The notes: generated by a model from the sequence alone, not told the origin. Positions 34,377-44,398 are shown, numbered from the stretch's first letter. The stretch: DNA of 48,607 bases from an uncultured Acidimicrobiales bacterium (GCA_937958015.1 CALGOA010000074.1:1-48607); one strand, 5' to 3'. Translations and numbers: made by a program.

Positions 34377-35150
34377 TTAGTTCTGACCGGCCAGCTTGCG
34401 GTTGTAGACCTTCGACTTGATGTAGTCGCGGTTCATGAAGGCGATGAAGTCCTGGCTGATGCTCTTGGGGCAGGCCTCGGTGCACTCACCATGGTTGGTG
34501 CACGATCCGAAGAAGTCCTCCATGGTTTCGACCATGGCTTCGGTCCGGCGGTATCGCTCGGTTTGGCCCTGAGGAAGGCTGTTCAGATGCCACAGTTTGG
34601 CCGAGGTGAAGAGCTGACCGGCGCTGTTGGGGCAGGCGGCAACACACGCACCACAACCGATACAGGCCGCCGCGTCCATCGACGACTCCGATACCTCTTT
34701 GGGCACCAGAATCTCGTTGGCGTCACGAGCGTTGCCGGTTGAGGCACTGATGTAGCCGCCGGCTTCGATAACACGATCCAGCGCCGAACGATCGACGACA
34801 AGGTCTCGCAGGACGGGGAAGGCCGCCGCTCGCCAGGGCTCGATCTCGATCACGTCGCCGTCGTTGAACTTGCGCATGTGCAGCTGGCAGACGGCGGTGG
34901 CTCGCTCGTGGCCGTGGGCCTGACCGTTCACCATCACACCGCAGGTTCCGCAAATGCCCTCGCGGCAGTCGTGTGGGAACTCGATCGGAATCTGGTTCTT
35001 CTCGATCAGGCGTTCGTTGACCATGTCGAGCATCTCGAGGAAGCTCGCATCGGTAGGTACGCCCGGAGCGTCGTAGTCTGCGAAGCCGCCGACGGCGTCG
35101 GGACCGGCTTGGCGCCAGACCCGGAGTTTCAGGTTCAGTGTCTCACTCAT
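34377..35150 (-). CDS. sdhB: Succinate dehydrogenase / fumarate reductase iron-sulfur subunit
   Basis: 257 aa. Transfers electrons from the flavoprotein to the membrane quinone site. [2Fe-2S] ligands are in DCREGICGTCG and the downstream Cys of TAVCQLHM; [4Fe-4S] in CIGCGACVAACP; the third cluster in CTNHGECTEACP. Last gene of the sdhCAB operon, 19 bp after sdhA. Complex type (single-subunit anchor, Bacillus/Wolinella-like) is judged from sdhC. Confidence 0.95.
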   Translation of the reverse strand: MSETLNLKLRVWRQAGPDAVGGFADYDAPGVPTDASFLEMLDMVNERLIEKNQIPIEFPHDCREGICGTCGVMVNGQAHGHERATAVCQLHMRKFNDGDVIEIEPWRAAAFPVLRDLVVDRSALDRVIEAGGYISASTGNARDANEILVPKEVSESSMDAAACIGCGACVAACPNSAGQLFTSAKLWHLNSLPQGQTERYRRTEAMVETMEDFFGSCTNHGECTEACPKSISQDFIAFMNRDYIKSKVYNRKLAGQN

Positions 35151-35169
35151 CAGGGTGTCTCTCTCGGCC

Positions 35170-37086
35170 TTACTTGTAGCTGCGGGTGGAGGGGATCACG
35201 TACTCGAATGTGAGCTCCTCTTTGTGCTTGGTCTGGGGGGTGTCGGCGTCGTGCCATTCCCAGGCGCTGACGTGCTGGAAGTTCTCGTCGTCTCGTTTGG
35301 CTTCACCGTCGTCGAGAACATGCTCTTCACGGAAGTGGCCGCCACAACTCTCCTCCCGGTCGAGCGCATCGCGGGCCATCAGTTCGGCCAGTTCGAAGAA
35401 GTCGGCGATGCGGCCGGCTTTCTCGATGCTCTGGTTCATCGTGTCTGCGGTTCCGAGGACCTTCAGATCTTTGTAGAACTCTTCCCGTAGCGCCCGGATC
35501 TCGCCGATCGCCTTTTCGAGGCCGTTCTTGTTGCGGGCCATCCCGATGTAGTCCCAGACCAGCTTGCCGAGTTCGCGGTGGAAGTAGTCCGGCGACTTCG
35601 TGCCCTTGATGTCGAGGAAACCCTGAATGCGTCCCCGCACCTCGGTCTCGGCGGTCTTGAACACCTCGTCGGTGGTATCGACGGGTTGGGTGTTGAGCTT
35701 GTCGGCCAGGTAGTCGCCGATCGTGTAGGGCAGAACGAAGTACCCGTCGGCCAGCCCCTGCATCAACGCCGACGCCCCCAGTCGGTTGGCACCGTGGTCG
35801 GAGAAGTTCGCCTCACCGGTGGCGTAGAGGCCGGGCACGGTGGTCATCAGGTTGTAGTCGACCCAGAGTCCACCCATGGTGTAGTGCGTGGCCGGGTAGA
35901 TGCGCATCGGTGTCGAGTACGGGTCTTCGCCGGTGATGCGTTCATACATCTCGAAGAGGTTGCCGTACTTCGCCTCGATCGTGCCCTTACCGTCACGTTC
36001 GATGGCGTGTTTGAAGTCGAGGTAGACCCCGTTCTTCAGTGGTCCGATGCCAAAGCCGGCGTCGACGACGGTCTTGGCGTTTCGAGAGGCAACATCGCGG
36101 GGGACGAGGTTGCCGAAGGCGGGGTACTTCTCTTCGAGGTAGTAGTTCCGCTCGGCTTCGGGAATGTCGCGGGCTCGGCGGGTTTCATCGCGGTCTCGGG
36201 GGACCCAGATCCGACCGTCGTTACGGAGCGACTCGGACATGAGCGTGAGCTTGCTCTGGAACTCGTCGGCGGCGGGAATGCAGGTTGGGTGGATCTGGGT
36301 GAAGTTCGGGTTGGCGAAGTAGGCACCCTTGCGATGGGCCCGCCAGGCGGCGGTGACGTTGCACGACATCGCGTTCGTCGAAAGGAAGAACACGTTTCCG
36401 TAGCCGCCTGTCGCCAGCACTACCGCGTGGGCGGAGTGGCTGGTGATATCGCCGGTCGTCAGGTTTCGGCACACGATGCCGACGGCGGCGCCGTCCTTCT
36501 TCACCACATCGAGCATTTCCTCGCGAGTGTGAAGCTTCACCTTGCCGGTGTTCACCTGGCGCATCAGCGCCTGGTACGCACCGAGCAGCAACTGCTGGCC
36601 CGTTTGGCCGCGGGCGTAGAACGTGCGCGAGACCTGCGCACCACCGAAGGATCGGTTGCTGAGAAGGCCTGCGTACTCGCGGGCGAACGGCACACCCTGT
36701 GCCGCACACTGATCGATGATGTCGACACTGACCTGGGCCAGTCGGTAGACGTTCGACTCGCGGCTGCGGAAGTCGCCACCCTTCACGGTGTCGTAGAACA
36801 GGCGGTAGACGCTGTCGCCATCGTTCTGATAGTTCTTCGCCGCGTTGATACCACCCTGGGCGGCGATGCTGTGGGCCCGACGGGGTGTGTCGTGGAACGT
36901 GAACGCCTCGACCTCATACCCAAGTTCACCCATAGTCGCAGCTGCGGCTGCGCCGGCGAGTCCGGTGCCGACCACGATCACCTTGAACTTGCGTTTGTTG
37001 GCAGGGTTCACCAACTTCATGGCGAACTTGTGGTTGTCCCAACGGTCTTCGATTGGGCCTTCGGGGGTCTTGGAATCGGGAAGCAT
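35170..37086 (-). CDS. sdhA: Succinate dehydrogenase / fumarate reductase flavoprotein subunit
   Basis: 638 aa. Oxidises succinate to fumarate with covalent FAD. FAD-binding [15 protein letters not shown] is at about residues 38-52, the flavin-attachment His in [18 protein letters not shown], substrate residues in HPTCIPAA and [14 protein letters not shown], and [19 protein letters not shown] near the C-terminal third. Length and motifs fit the type-B enzymes. Begins 21 bp after sdhC. The enzyme direction (succinate oxidation) is inferred from the company of sucCD and mdh. Confidence 0.96.
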   Translation of the reverse strand: MLPDSKTPEGPIEDRWDNHKFAMKLVNPANKRKFKVIVVGTGLAGAAAAATMGELGYEVEAFTFHDTPRRAHSIAAQGGINAAKNYQNDGDSVYRLFYDTVKGGDFRSRESNVYRLAQVSVDIIDQCAAQGVPFAREYAGLLSNRSFGGAQVSRTFYARGQTGQQLLLGAYQALMRQVNTGKVKLHTREEMLDVVKKDGAAVGIVCRNLTTGDITSHSAHAVVLATGGYGNVFFLSTNAMSCNVTAAWRAHRKGAYFANPNFTQIHPTCIPAADEFQSKLTLMSESLRNDGRIWVPRDRDETRRARDIPEAERNYYLEEKYPAFGNLVPRDVASRNAKTVVDAGFGIGPLKNGVYLDFKHAIERDGKGTIEAKYGNLFEMYERITGEDPYSTPMRIYPATHYTMGGLWVDYNLMTTVPGLYATGEANFSDHGANRLGASALMQGLADGYFVLPYTIGDYLADKLNTQPVDTTDEVFKTAETEVRGRIQGFLDIKGTKSPDYFHRELGKLVWDYIGMARNKNGLEKAIGEIRALREEFYKDLKVLGTADTMNQSIEKAGRIADFFELAELMARDALDREESCGGHFREEHVLDDGEAKRDDENFQHVSAWEWHDADTPQTKHKEELTFEYVIPSTRSYK

Positions 37087-37107
37087 GATTTGGCTCCTTT
37101 GACAGCC

Positions 37108-37923
37108 TTAGCTGTCTTCTGCGCTTTCGACGACGGGTGTACCGATACGGGGATCATCGGCGTCGACGACGCCGGTCAGGACTGCGATGGGGAAGCTGAG
37201 GTTTCCGATGAGCACAACAGCGGCGATGCCGTACTGCAGTCCCTGTCGGATCAGTGCGAATCGCGGATTGTTCAGGCCGAGGGTCTGGAACATGCTGCGG
37301 ACGCCATGGAAGAGGTGGATGGCCAGCGCGATGTTGGCGACGATGTAGATCAGGGCGACGATCGGGTTCTCGAGCGAGTTAACAACGTTGGCCTGTACGT
37401 GGCCCCGCTCCCAGTCGCTGCTGAGCAGTCCCCAGGTGAGATCGGCGAGGTGGAAGATCAGGTAGAACAGGATGATCGTGCCGGTGTAACGGGTGGTCCG
37501 GCTGGCCCAGTTGGCAGCCTGCCAATCGCGCTTGGACTTGTAGCTCTGGTTCGCCTTGTTGTTCAGGTAGGTCAGCGAATAGGCCGCATGGATGTGCAAA
37601 CCGAAGGCGCCGATGAGCCCGAAGCGGAGGAGCCACAGGAACCATGTCCTGGGGAAGATCGGGACCAGAAGTTCCCGGAGGTATTCGGCATAGACATCGA
37701 GGTCGTATTCCCAAACGCCGTTCTCGGCGACCGGGCCGATGTACATCTTGATGTTGCCGAACATGTGGCCCAGCACGAAGCCGATCAGCATGAGGCCGGT
37801 CACGGCCATGACCCACTTCTTACCGACCGCGGTCTGGTAGAGGTTCAGCGGGAAAGGAAGCTGAGTCCGACGCTTACGAATCTTTTGTGGACCCGACGAA
37901 CGGGCGGTGGTTGGTGCGGCCAC
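37108..37923 (-). CDS. sdhC: Succinate dehydrogenase cytochrome b subunit (b558 family)
   Basis: 271 aa from GTG 37923, preceded by GGAGA nine bases upstream; the frame is open for 38 more codons but without signals. Five hydrophobic helices (from KWVMAVTGLMLIGFVLGHMF to the last near FALIRQGLQYGIAAVVLIG). Histidines for two b haems are available in VLGHMFGN, LHIHAAYSL, LIFHLAD and AIHLFHGV. A single large anchor subunit with no SdhD gene is the type-B arrangement. Heads the sdhCAB operon. Confidence 0.93.
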   Translation of the reverse strand: MAAPTTARSSGPQKIRKRRTQLPFPLNLYQTAVGKKWVMAVTGLMLIGFVLGHMFGNIKMYIGPVAENGVWEYDLDVYAEYLRELLVPIFPRTWFLWLLRFGLIGAFGLHIHAAYSLTYLNNKANQSYKSKRDWQAANWASRTTRYTGTIILFYLIFHLADLTWGLLSSDWERGHVQANVVNSLENPIVALIYIVANIALAIHLFHGVRSMFQTLGLNNPRFALIRQGLQYGIAAVVLIGNLSFPIAVLTGVVDADDPRIGTPVVESAEDS

Positions 37924-38058
37924 GATGAGCAATCTCCATTGTGCGCGACCGAAGTCGCTGTACAGGCAAGGTTTCCACAGTTGAACGTAGCGCCCGAAAC
38001 CGTGGAGAAACGTATTTGGTCGGCCAGAGGGGCACAAAGTCCCCCGGCGAGCCAGCGG

Positions 38059-38285
38059 CTAACGCAGCTCCTTCCGCCAGACGGCCTTGAGGCCAGACCA
38101 AACGTCCGAGATGGCGCACACTTTCACATCGACCAGCGACGTTTCCAGAATCGCAGCTCGAACCACATCACCGGTGAGGTTCGTCGCTACCCCCGAGGTC
38201 TTTTTCGGCCATGCGAACCACACCATCCGGTCGGGGTGGATGGCGGTCTGAATGACCGGAAGCCGCTCTCGATCACGAACGCACG
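38059..38285 (-). pseudogene. C-terminal remnant of a DUF3052-like gene, adjoining GH2 stop
   Basis: Reading on the minus strand from about 38285 gives VRDRERLPVIQTAIHPDRM, FAWPKKTSGVATNLTGDVV and VDVKVCAISDVWSGLKAVW, then a stop at 38059. This is the last third of an actinobacterial protein family (annotated DUF3052 in databases, as I remember) with the motif WVAWPKK-SGV and VCAIDETWSGL. No N-terminal two-thirds precede it: the frame runs into the end of the GH2 gene and loses similarity there. The only usable start is an internal ATG at 38226 (55 aa). I take it as a truncated copy. Confidence 0.6.
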
Positions 38286-40426
38286 GATTGGGTGGCGGTG
38301 TCCTCGGCCGGGGGAATGACCACGCTCTGGTAACGATTCGAGGCGACGATGTGATCGCTGTCGGAGTCTCCCTCGGCCTGCAATTCGATCGTGACCGCCA
38401 GCACGTCGTGGATAGCTGGAATGGTGAACCGGAACGACCCGATCAGTTCGACCGAGTCGGCCGACAGGTCACCCTCCCAACTGGTCCGAAACTTCCATTC
38501 GCCGATCGTTGCCGTGGCGGTGACCGCGGCACCGGGCAACGCTCGGCGCAGATCGTTGACGGCGTGGATGTCGATCTCGAGATGTCGGCCCGGGGTAACG
38601 ATGGACGGCAGAGGGTCGGCGACCACTATGACGGGCCGACATGAGTCGGTCACCGCTCGATATGCCGGCTTCGGGCTGCGGTCGGTTTGAAGCAGACCGA
38701 ACCCGCCCTCGGGTTCGGCATCGACCAGTGCCATGAGACAGAAACCCTGGGAGGGTCGGTACTTGAGGCGCCGGATCGTTTCGATCTGGGACCCGATCAG
38801 GTCGGCCTGATAGGAGCGCGTCGCACGCGCCCAGCTGGCACCGTCGCCATAGGCGCTGCGGGGGATGTATCGGTCGAAGGCCTCCTCCTCGGCAGTGGCG
38901 TGGGATGGTGCATCTCGGGGCCAGTCACGGATGCGCACGGACTGGGAGCCGAAGCCGCCCAAAAAGCGGCCCAGCCGCGGCCATTTCCTAAGCAGTCCCG
39001 CGAGGTCCTGATGCCGACCGGCATGCCAACCGAGCCACAGGTGAGGATCCGACGCTGTGGATGTGGTGATGCCGGGAACCGTGCCCGACCGCATGATGAC
39101 CGACCGGGTGGGATCCGACGACCCGATCTCGCGACGCAGCGTTGGGCCGAGCACGCTTCGATTCCACGACGGGAGCACGTGGCGACCCAGTCGTTTCGCC
39201 ACCGCCGAGAGCGGGTCGTCGTAGGAAACCGGCCGAGGCACAACGGCGCCGTTGGGTTCCTCGTGGGTGCACCACAACGACACCGACGGATGGGAACCGA
39301 GAAGATCGACCGCTTCCCGGGCCACCATTCGCGCCCGTCGTCTGGTGTTCGTGCTGTACGTGCCGACCAAGGGAAGGTCCTGCCACAACAACATGCCGAG
39401 CTCGTCGGCCCGGGCATACAACTCGGGTCGGGCGATGTGGCCATGCACACGGATCAGATCGAGTCCGGCCTCCTTCGCCGCGTCGACGTCTGCGCCGATC
39501 AGGCTGGCGGGTTCGTTGGCCAGGGTCGGGGACTGGGGTCCGAGGCTGACACCCTTCACGAAAAGCCGCTGGCCGTTGACTGTCCAGGCGAGGTCCTTCA
39601 CCGTGACGGTGCGAAGTCCGGTTCGCCAGAATCGTCTGTCGCTCACTCCGTAGGGATGGGAGCGGACCGTCAGGCCGACGTCGTAGAGCGGGTGGTCACC
39701 CAGCGACCACGGCCACCAGAGTTCCGGATCGTCGATGGTGATGGTCCACTCGAGCCGATTCTCTCCCCGCGAGAGCGTGTGAAATGCGTTTTCACTGCCC
39801 GATGTTTGGCCCTGAGGTCCGAGCACGCTGGTGTCGATTCGGACGTCGCCCGCCTCGGTGGCATCGAGGACGGCTCGCACCAGCACCTTCGCCTGGGTCT
39901 CGGATGCCTCGGTGCACAGCAGCCGGGAATGACGGATCGACACCGGACCGGTGGTGGTGGTGTGCACGGGGCGCCAGATGCCACCGGGCGACGAAGGCGG
40001 AGCGAGAGGACCGGTCTGCAACGACCCGGTTAGCGAGTGTTTGGGGCCGTCATCCACCGACGGACAGGCCACGTCGATGGCGAGGAGATGATCCCGGCGC
40101 GCTCGCAGGGCATCGGTGATTTCGAATCGGTGGGTGACGAAGTATCCCCCGGTCGAGCCGAGAAACTCACCGTCGAGCCAGACGTCGCCCTCGGCGAGAA
40201 TGCCCTCCAGAACCAGCCATTCCCTGGCATCGGGGGCCGGCTCGTCGGCGGTAAATCGCCGCCGATGCAGGAGCGCTTTGCGATTGAGGGCGAACGTTGG
40301 ATGGTTCGACCAGTGCCCGGGAACCTCGATCTCGGGCCACTTGGAGTCGTCGAGTTCGGGGTCGGCCCCTCGCTTCTGCAGGTCAGCGTCGAGCCGGGCC
40401 ACGCGCCACCGTCCCGACAGATCCAT
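38273..40426 (-). CDS. GH2-like glycosidase family protein, probably catalytically inactive
   Basis: 717 aa with the layout of glycoside hydrolase family 2 (beta-mannosidase/galactosidase type): sugar-binding jelly roll (1-170), Ig-like domain (170-280), TIM barrel (from FVKGVSLGPQ) and a C-terminal tail. The acid/base region reads SLWCTHEEPNG where SLWCGNNE is expected, so Glu may remain but the Asn is lost. The nucleophile position reads GRFLGGFGSQS where RFxSEFGxQS is expected, so Glu is Gly (codon GGC read directly). No signal peptide. The start ATG 40426 lacks a clear Shine-Dalgarno. Its end abuts a truncated gene, suggesting a rearrangement. Confidence 0.75.
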   Translation of the reverse strand: MDLSGRWRVARLDADLQKRGADPELDDSKWPEIEVPGHWSNHPTFALNRKALLHRRRFTADEPAPDAREWLVLEGILAEGDVWLDGEFLGSTGGYFVTHRFEITDALRARRDHLLAIDVACPSVDDGPKHSLTGSLQTGPLAPPSSPGGIWRPVHTTTTGPVSIRHSRLLCTEASETQAKVLVRAVLDATEAGDVRIDTSVLGPQGQTSGSENAFHTLSRGENRLEWTITIDDPELWWPWSLGDHPLYDVGLTVRSHPYGVSDRRFWRTGLRTVTVKDLAWTVNGQRLFVKGVSLGPQSPTLANEPASLIGADVDAAKEAGLDLIRVHGHIARPELYARADELGMLLWQDLPLVGTYSTNTRRRARMVAREAVDLLGSHPSVSLWCTHEEPNGAVVPRPVSYDDPLSAVAKRLGRHVLPSWNRSVLGPTLRREIGSSDPTRSVIMRSGTVPGITTSTASDPHLWLGWHAGRHQDLAGLLRKWPRLGRFLGGFGSQSVRIRDWPRDAPSHATAEEEAFDRYIPRSAYGDGASWARATRSYQADLIGSQIETIRRLKYRPSQGFCLMALVDAEPEGGFGLLQTDRSPKPAYRAVTDSCRPVIVVADPLPSIVTPGRHLEIDIHAVNDLRRALPGAAVTATATIGEWKFRTSWEGDLSADSVELIGSFRFTIPAIHDVLAVTIELQAEGDSDSDHIVASNRYQSVVIPPAEDTATQSVRS

Positions 40427-40567
40427 TTGACGAACACTACTCGTGGCGAGCGCCAGCGCAGGTACAAGGGTCTTCGCGCCGGTCAGGTAGACACCACGCA
40501 GCGGCGGTGGTCTGCGTCTCGGGACCGAAGTGAAACAACAAGGTGGTGCCGACGGCGCAGCTATGGC

Positions 40568-42580
40568 CTACAGGATTTTGCTTTTGCCGCTCAGGAAGTC
40601 CTGGAAGATGTAGCTGCCCAGGTCCCATGGGTTCGTGTGAAAGACCCGACCGCGGTTGATTTTCGCCATCGAATTCACGAAGTGGACCATGCCGCGGGAG
40701 TCGCCGAGCATGAAGGTGTTGATCGTGATCCCGGCCTTGGTGCACCTCGAAGCCTCGAGCAGTGCCAGTTGTTGCTGGTGGTAAGTGTCGGGGTAGTCGA
40801 AGTGGCTGCCGTACTCGTCGGTCCACGCGGTTGGTTCACCGTCGGTAATACAGATGATCTGTTTGGTACCGGACTGTCGGGCCAACATGCGGCGCGCCAG
40901 ATACAACGCGTAGTGCAGATTGGTGCCCTGACTCTGGGGTGAATCGAGCGTCGGTAGCGCCTGGGCCGTAACTTCGCGGGCCTCCCTGTTGAACGCCACC
41001 AGTCCGAAATAGTCTTTCGGGTATTGGCCGGTGATCAGCGTCTGCAGCGCGAGCGCCACTTTCTTCGCCGGCACAAACCGGCCATCCCACACCATCGAGT
41101 AGCTGATGTCGAGCAGCAACACGGTCGAGGATGCAACCGACTGCTCGGTCTGCTCGATCTCGAAGTCGTCGGGACTCAGCCGAACAGGGGATCCGCCGCC
41201 CGAACGTTGCACGGCGTTTCGCAACGTCTTTTCGATCTGAAGGTTGAACGGGTCGCCGAACTCGTACGGCTTGGTTTGGAAACTGCGTTCGTGCCCGATG
41301 CCGATCCGATCGATGTCGTGTCCGCCGAGCAGGCCGGGGTCGAGGTTCTCGAACAGTTCCCGGAGCGCACTCTGGCCCAGCTTCCTGACCCCTCGGGCGG
41401 TGAGTTCCATGCGGGATCCCTCGGCGTGGATCAAACCGGCGTCCTCCATCTCCTCAACCATGGACGCCATGCGGTCGAGCGAGTTGGCGGCGTCGTTTCC
41501 GAGAAGGTCCCGAACGCCGTCGATATCCGCCTCACTGAGGGAACGAGGATCGCGGACCTGTTCGAGGAAGTCGCGAATGCGATCAGCCATGCCCATTTGT
41601 CGCATCGCGTTCTGGGCTTCGCCCATCCCCATGGGCATGCCGCCGGTCATCGCGTAGCTCTCGCCCCATCCGGCATCGGGCATGGCGCTTTGGAGGTTCT
41701 GCGACAGGCGTGCCATCTCATCCCGCAAACCCATGTCCTGGAGCAGGTTGTCCATCAACGATCGAAGCTGGTCCTGTTGCTCGGGTGACATCGAGTTGAA
41801 CATCGCCTGAGCGGCGGCCATCTGATCGGCCAGCTGCTGCAGCAATTCGTCGAGCGTTTGAGGATTGCCCGGGAAGAACTCGCCAAACTCTTCCATGAAG
41901 GAGTCGAAATCGGGCTCGATTCCCATCTCTCGCTGCTCGAGCATGTCGTTGAGCGCGTTCATCATTTCCCGCTGGCGAGCCAGGTCCTCGGGCGACATGT
42001 TCTGCATGGATTCGCTGGTCTGGTCGAAGGCGTTGTTCACCATCTCCTGACGCAGTTTGTCGAGCAGGTCGTCGAACTGCTCTTCGGCTTCGTTGCTTTC
42101 GAAGTCGTAGTTCTGGAGACCTGCGACTCGGTTGGCCAAATCATCCGCGAGCATGTCGAGCTGAAGCTGTTTGGACGCAGCCGATTCGCGGGCCAGGTCG
42201 GCATTCCGACGGTCTTCCTCGCTGCTGGAGGGATCGTGGAGTTGAAAGTCCGCCAGTGTCTGTCGGTCCGCAAGGCCTTGCTGCTCCCGGTCGACGATCT
42301 CATCGAGGGCTTCGGCGATCTCGGCGTAGACGCCACCGAGGTCACCCGACTCCAACAATTCGTCCTTCTTCTCCTGCAGTTGTTCGATGATGTCCTGGAG
42401 GCCCTGAAGGTGTTCGCCGTTGCGATCCTGCATCCCCTGCTGCATCAGCCGGCGCAGCGCCGCAAGTGGATCGCCGTCGTAGGCGAGCTGGTCGGCCATC
42501 TTGTCGAGGAGGTCGAGCGCGTCGAGATCGAAACCCTTCTGAGTCCCATCCCACCTCGAATACCGAAAACGGTGCGCCAT
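40568..42580 (-). CDS. VWA-domain protein partner of MoxR-type ATPase
   Basis: 670 aa. The N-terminal 400 residues are helical, rich in Gln, Met, Glu and Asp (repeated MSPED, MNALNDMLEQ, MSPEQQDQL), likely coiled-coil-like. The C-terminal von Willebrand A domain carries the metal-ion-dependent adhesion site LLLDISYSM (DxSxS), the second Thr in QGTNLHYAL and ITDGEPTAW with the last Asp. Cytoplasmic. It follows the AAA+ gene at 42723, the classic MoxR/VWA pairing used for metal insertion or assembly of enzyme complexes. The client is unknown. Confidence 0.88.
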   Translation of the reverse strand: MAHRFRYSRWDGTQKGFDLDALDLLDKMADQLAYDGDPLAALRRLMQQGMQDRNGEHLQGLQDIIEQLQEKKDELLESGDLGGVYAEIAEALDEIVDREQQGLADRQTLADFQLHDPSSSEEDRRNADLARESAASKQLQLDMLADDLANRVAGLQNYDFESNEAEEQFDDLLDKLRQEMVNNAFDQTSESMQNMSPEDLARQREMMNALNDMLEQREMGIEPDFDSFMEEFGEFFPGNPQTLDELLQQLADQMAAAQAMFNSMSPEQQDQLRSLMDNLLQDMGLRDEMARLSQNLQSAMPDAGWGESYAMTGGMPMGMGEAQNAMRQMGMADRIRDFLEQVRDPRSLSEADIDGVRDLLGNDAANSLDRMASMVEEMEDAGLIHAEGSRMELTARGVRKLGQSALRELFENLDPGLLGGHDIDRIGIGHERSFQTKPYEFGDPFNLQIEKTLRNAVQRSGGGSPVRLSPDDFEIEQTEQSVASSTVLLLDISYSMVWDGRFVPAKKVALALQTLITGQYPKDYFGLVAFNREAREVTAQALPTLDSPQSQGTNLHYALYLARRMLARQSGTKQIICITDGEPTAWTDEYGSHFDYPDTYHQQQLALLEASRCTKAGITINTFMLGDSRGMVHFVNSMAKINRGRVFHTNPWDLGSYIFQDFLSGKSKIL

Positions 42581-42656
42581 GGCATGAGCGTAGTGGTGGG
42601 ACCTGTCGCCGAGCCGATCGGCCTCGCTTCCAAACCGTCCGAAGTGGCGGCGAACA

Positions 42657-42721
42657 CGCCCGAACGGACCTACTTGGTCGTTTCAGGCGGATTCGGCGGG
42701 GATTTGGACGTTTGAGGCGGG
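42657..42721 (-). repeat. Repeat family 2, copy 1 (inverted)
   Basis: About 65 bp between the VWA and AAA+ genes. Its reverse complement matches 44335-44398 over most of its length: shared CGCCCGAACGGACCTA, GGTCGTTTC and CGGGGATTTGG. Non-coding. Confidence 0.8.
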
Positions 42722-42722
42722 T

Positions 42723-44165
42723 TCAGCCACGCATGCGGAAGCTGGAGCGCCCGCCGACGGCGTCTTTGTTTAGCCGTTTGGTGAGATGTAATCCCTCGAG
42801 GATGAACTCGACAGCGCTGGCCCGGACCTCGATCGAATCGGTGCCATCGACCAGCCCACTTACCGCATCGGCCAGGGCCGGGTTGGCGGTGAGGATGGCG
42901 TCGTACTCGGGTGCTGGAATGTCGTCGCCGGTGCTGACCACAGCATCCTCGCCGAACGCCTCGGTGATCTTGTGAATCGCTCCGCCGTCGACACGATGAC
43001 GGAACTCCTCGACGAGAGCTGCGTTGAGGAGGTGGTCGAGGATCTCCTCGTCCCGGCCCTCCTCCAACGATTCGATCTCGATCTTGCCGGCGCTGGACGG
43101 GAAGATTGCGTCGAGGTCACAGACCCGGGGCACCGCAGCCGCTTCCCCAAGCCGCAACGAACGGGCGGTGGCCGCAGCCGCAAGTGTCTCCATGTTCGAC
43201 ACACTCATTCGAACCGAAACGCCCGAACGTTGATTGACCTGACCGCTTCGTCGAGCGAGATGAGTGAATCGCACAATGACGTTGCTCATGAAGTCCGGAA
43301 CGGTGACCGGTAGTCCGGTGGACGGGATGAAGGCTTCCTGGGCGACCACGCTGGACTCGATGTCGAGTTCGTACGGGTAGTGGGTTCGGATCTGGGCCCC
43401 GAAACGATCCTTGAGCGGTGTGATCATTCGCCCCCGGTTGGTGTAGTCCTCTGGGTTGGCGGAGGCGACCAGCATCACGTCGAGCGGGAGACGGACCTTG
43501 TAACCACGCACTTGGACATCACGCTCTTCGAGAACGTTCAACAATCCAACCTGAATCCGCTCGGCAAGGTCGGGTAGCTCGTTGATGGCGAAGACGCCGC
43601 GATTGGTCCGAGGAACCATTCCGTAGTGCAGGGTTAGCTCATCCGACAGGTAACGACCCTCCGCCACCTTGATCGGATCCACCTCTCCGATGAGATCCGC
43701 GATCGAGGTGTCCGGCGTCGCCAACTTCTCGCCATACCGATCCGAGTTGGGAACCCAGGCGATGGGGGTGTTGTCGCCCTCGGCTTCGACGAGGTCGCGG
43801 GCATGTTTCGAGACCGGGTTGTACGGATCGTCGTTGATCTCAGATCCGGCCACGATCGGCATCCACGGATCGAGGAGGTCGGTCAACGAGCGAATGATTC
43901 GGGTCTTGGCCTGACCGCGTTCACCCAGCAGGACCATGTCGTGTTTCGCCAACAGCGCATGCTGGAGCTGGGGGATCACCGTCTCCTCGTAACCCTGTAC
44001 ACCGGGGAACATCGTTCGGCCGTCGGTGATTTGGGCGAGGGTGTGTTCCCGGATCTCGTCTTTGATCGGCCGGCTGACCCACCCCGCAGCTCGGAGTTCT
44101 CCAAGTGTTCCAATCGTCGGTTCGGTCTCCGCCAGCCATGGGTGTGATGCCATCGGACGAACCAT
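42723..44165 (-). CDS. MoxR/Mg-chelatase-like AAA+ ATPase
   Basis: 480 aa from ATG 44165 with AGGTGA at 7-nt spacing. Walker A-like loop VLLGERGQAKTRI at about residue 80, Walker B GVFAINELPDL, and sensor VMLVASANPEDYTNRGR with ITPLKDRFGAQ. These are typical of magnesium-chelatase/MoxR AAA+ proteins. The second half (about 300-480) is a helical lid plus an acidic C-terminus ending in SSFRMRG. Works with the VWA protein encoded next. It lies between inverted copies of repeat family 2. Confidence 0.9.
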   Translation of the reverse strand: MVRPMASHPWLAETEPTIGTLGELRAAGWVSRPIKDEIREHTLAQITDGRTMFPGVQGYEETVIPQLQHALLAKHDMVLLGERGQAKTRIIRSLTDLLDPWMPIVAGSEINDDPYNPVSKHARDLVEAEGDNTPIAWVPNSDRYGEKLATPDTSIADLIGEVDPIKVAEGRYLSDELTLHYGMVPRTNRGVFAINELPDLAERIQVGLLNVLEERDVQVRGYKVRLPLDVMLVASANPEDYTNRGRMITPLKDRFGAQIRTHYPYELDIESSVVAQEAFIPSTGLPVTVPDFMSNVIVRFTHLARRSGQVNQRSGVSVRMSVSNMETLAAAATARSLRLGEAAAVPRVCDLDAIFPSSAGKIEIESLEEGRDEEILDHLLNAALVEEFRHRVDGGAIHKITEAFGEDAVVSTGDDIPAPEYDAILTANPALADAVSGLVDGTDSIEVRASAVEFILEGLHLTKRLNKDAVGGRSSFRMRG

Positions 44166-44224
44166 AACTGGTTCACCTCAACCATGACCCCTCGGGCCGC
44201 ACCGGTTGGGCTCGCGGCGCGAAC

Positions 44225-44278
44225 GCGCCCAAACCGACCAAGTCCTTGCCGAGCCACCCCGAATCGACCAAATACGTC
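44225..44278 (+). repeat. Repeat family 2, copy 2
   Basis: Reads GCGCCCAAACCGACCAAGTCC ... CCGAATCGACCAAATACGTC and lines up with copy 3 over about 55 bp with some substitutions. Part of the 310-bp non-coding stretch 44166-44475 upstream of the lipoprotein gene, which I see as repeat-filled and otherwise empty. Confidence 0.7.
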
Positions 44279-44334
44279 AGTGCAGGGGGGTGTGCGTCCA
44301 TTTCGATCAGTTCGGGTGTGTTGAAGCGGCGAGT

Positions 44335-44398
44335 GCGTCCCAACCGACCAAATCCCCGTCGAACCGGCGCGAAACGACCGAATAGGTCCGTTCGGGCG
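44335..44398 (+). repeat. Repeat family 2, copy 3
   Basis: GCGTCCCAACCGACCAAATCC ... ACCGAATAGGTCCGTTCGGGCG; direct partner of copy 2 and inverted partner of copy 1. The sequence just after it (44398-44440, GCGTTCGGGACCCGATCGGTCGG onward) looks like a further partial unit in the opposite orientation. Confidence 0.8.

Noticed and set aside
35578..38319. A 913-codon open frame on the plus strand
   Set aside because: It lies antisense to sdhA and sdhC, which have complete family motifs; the composition (many Val, Gly, His, Asp) is typical of antisense frames in this genome.
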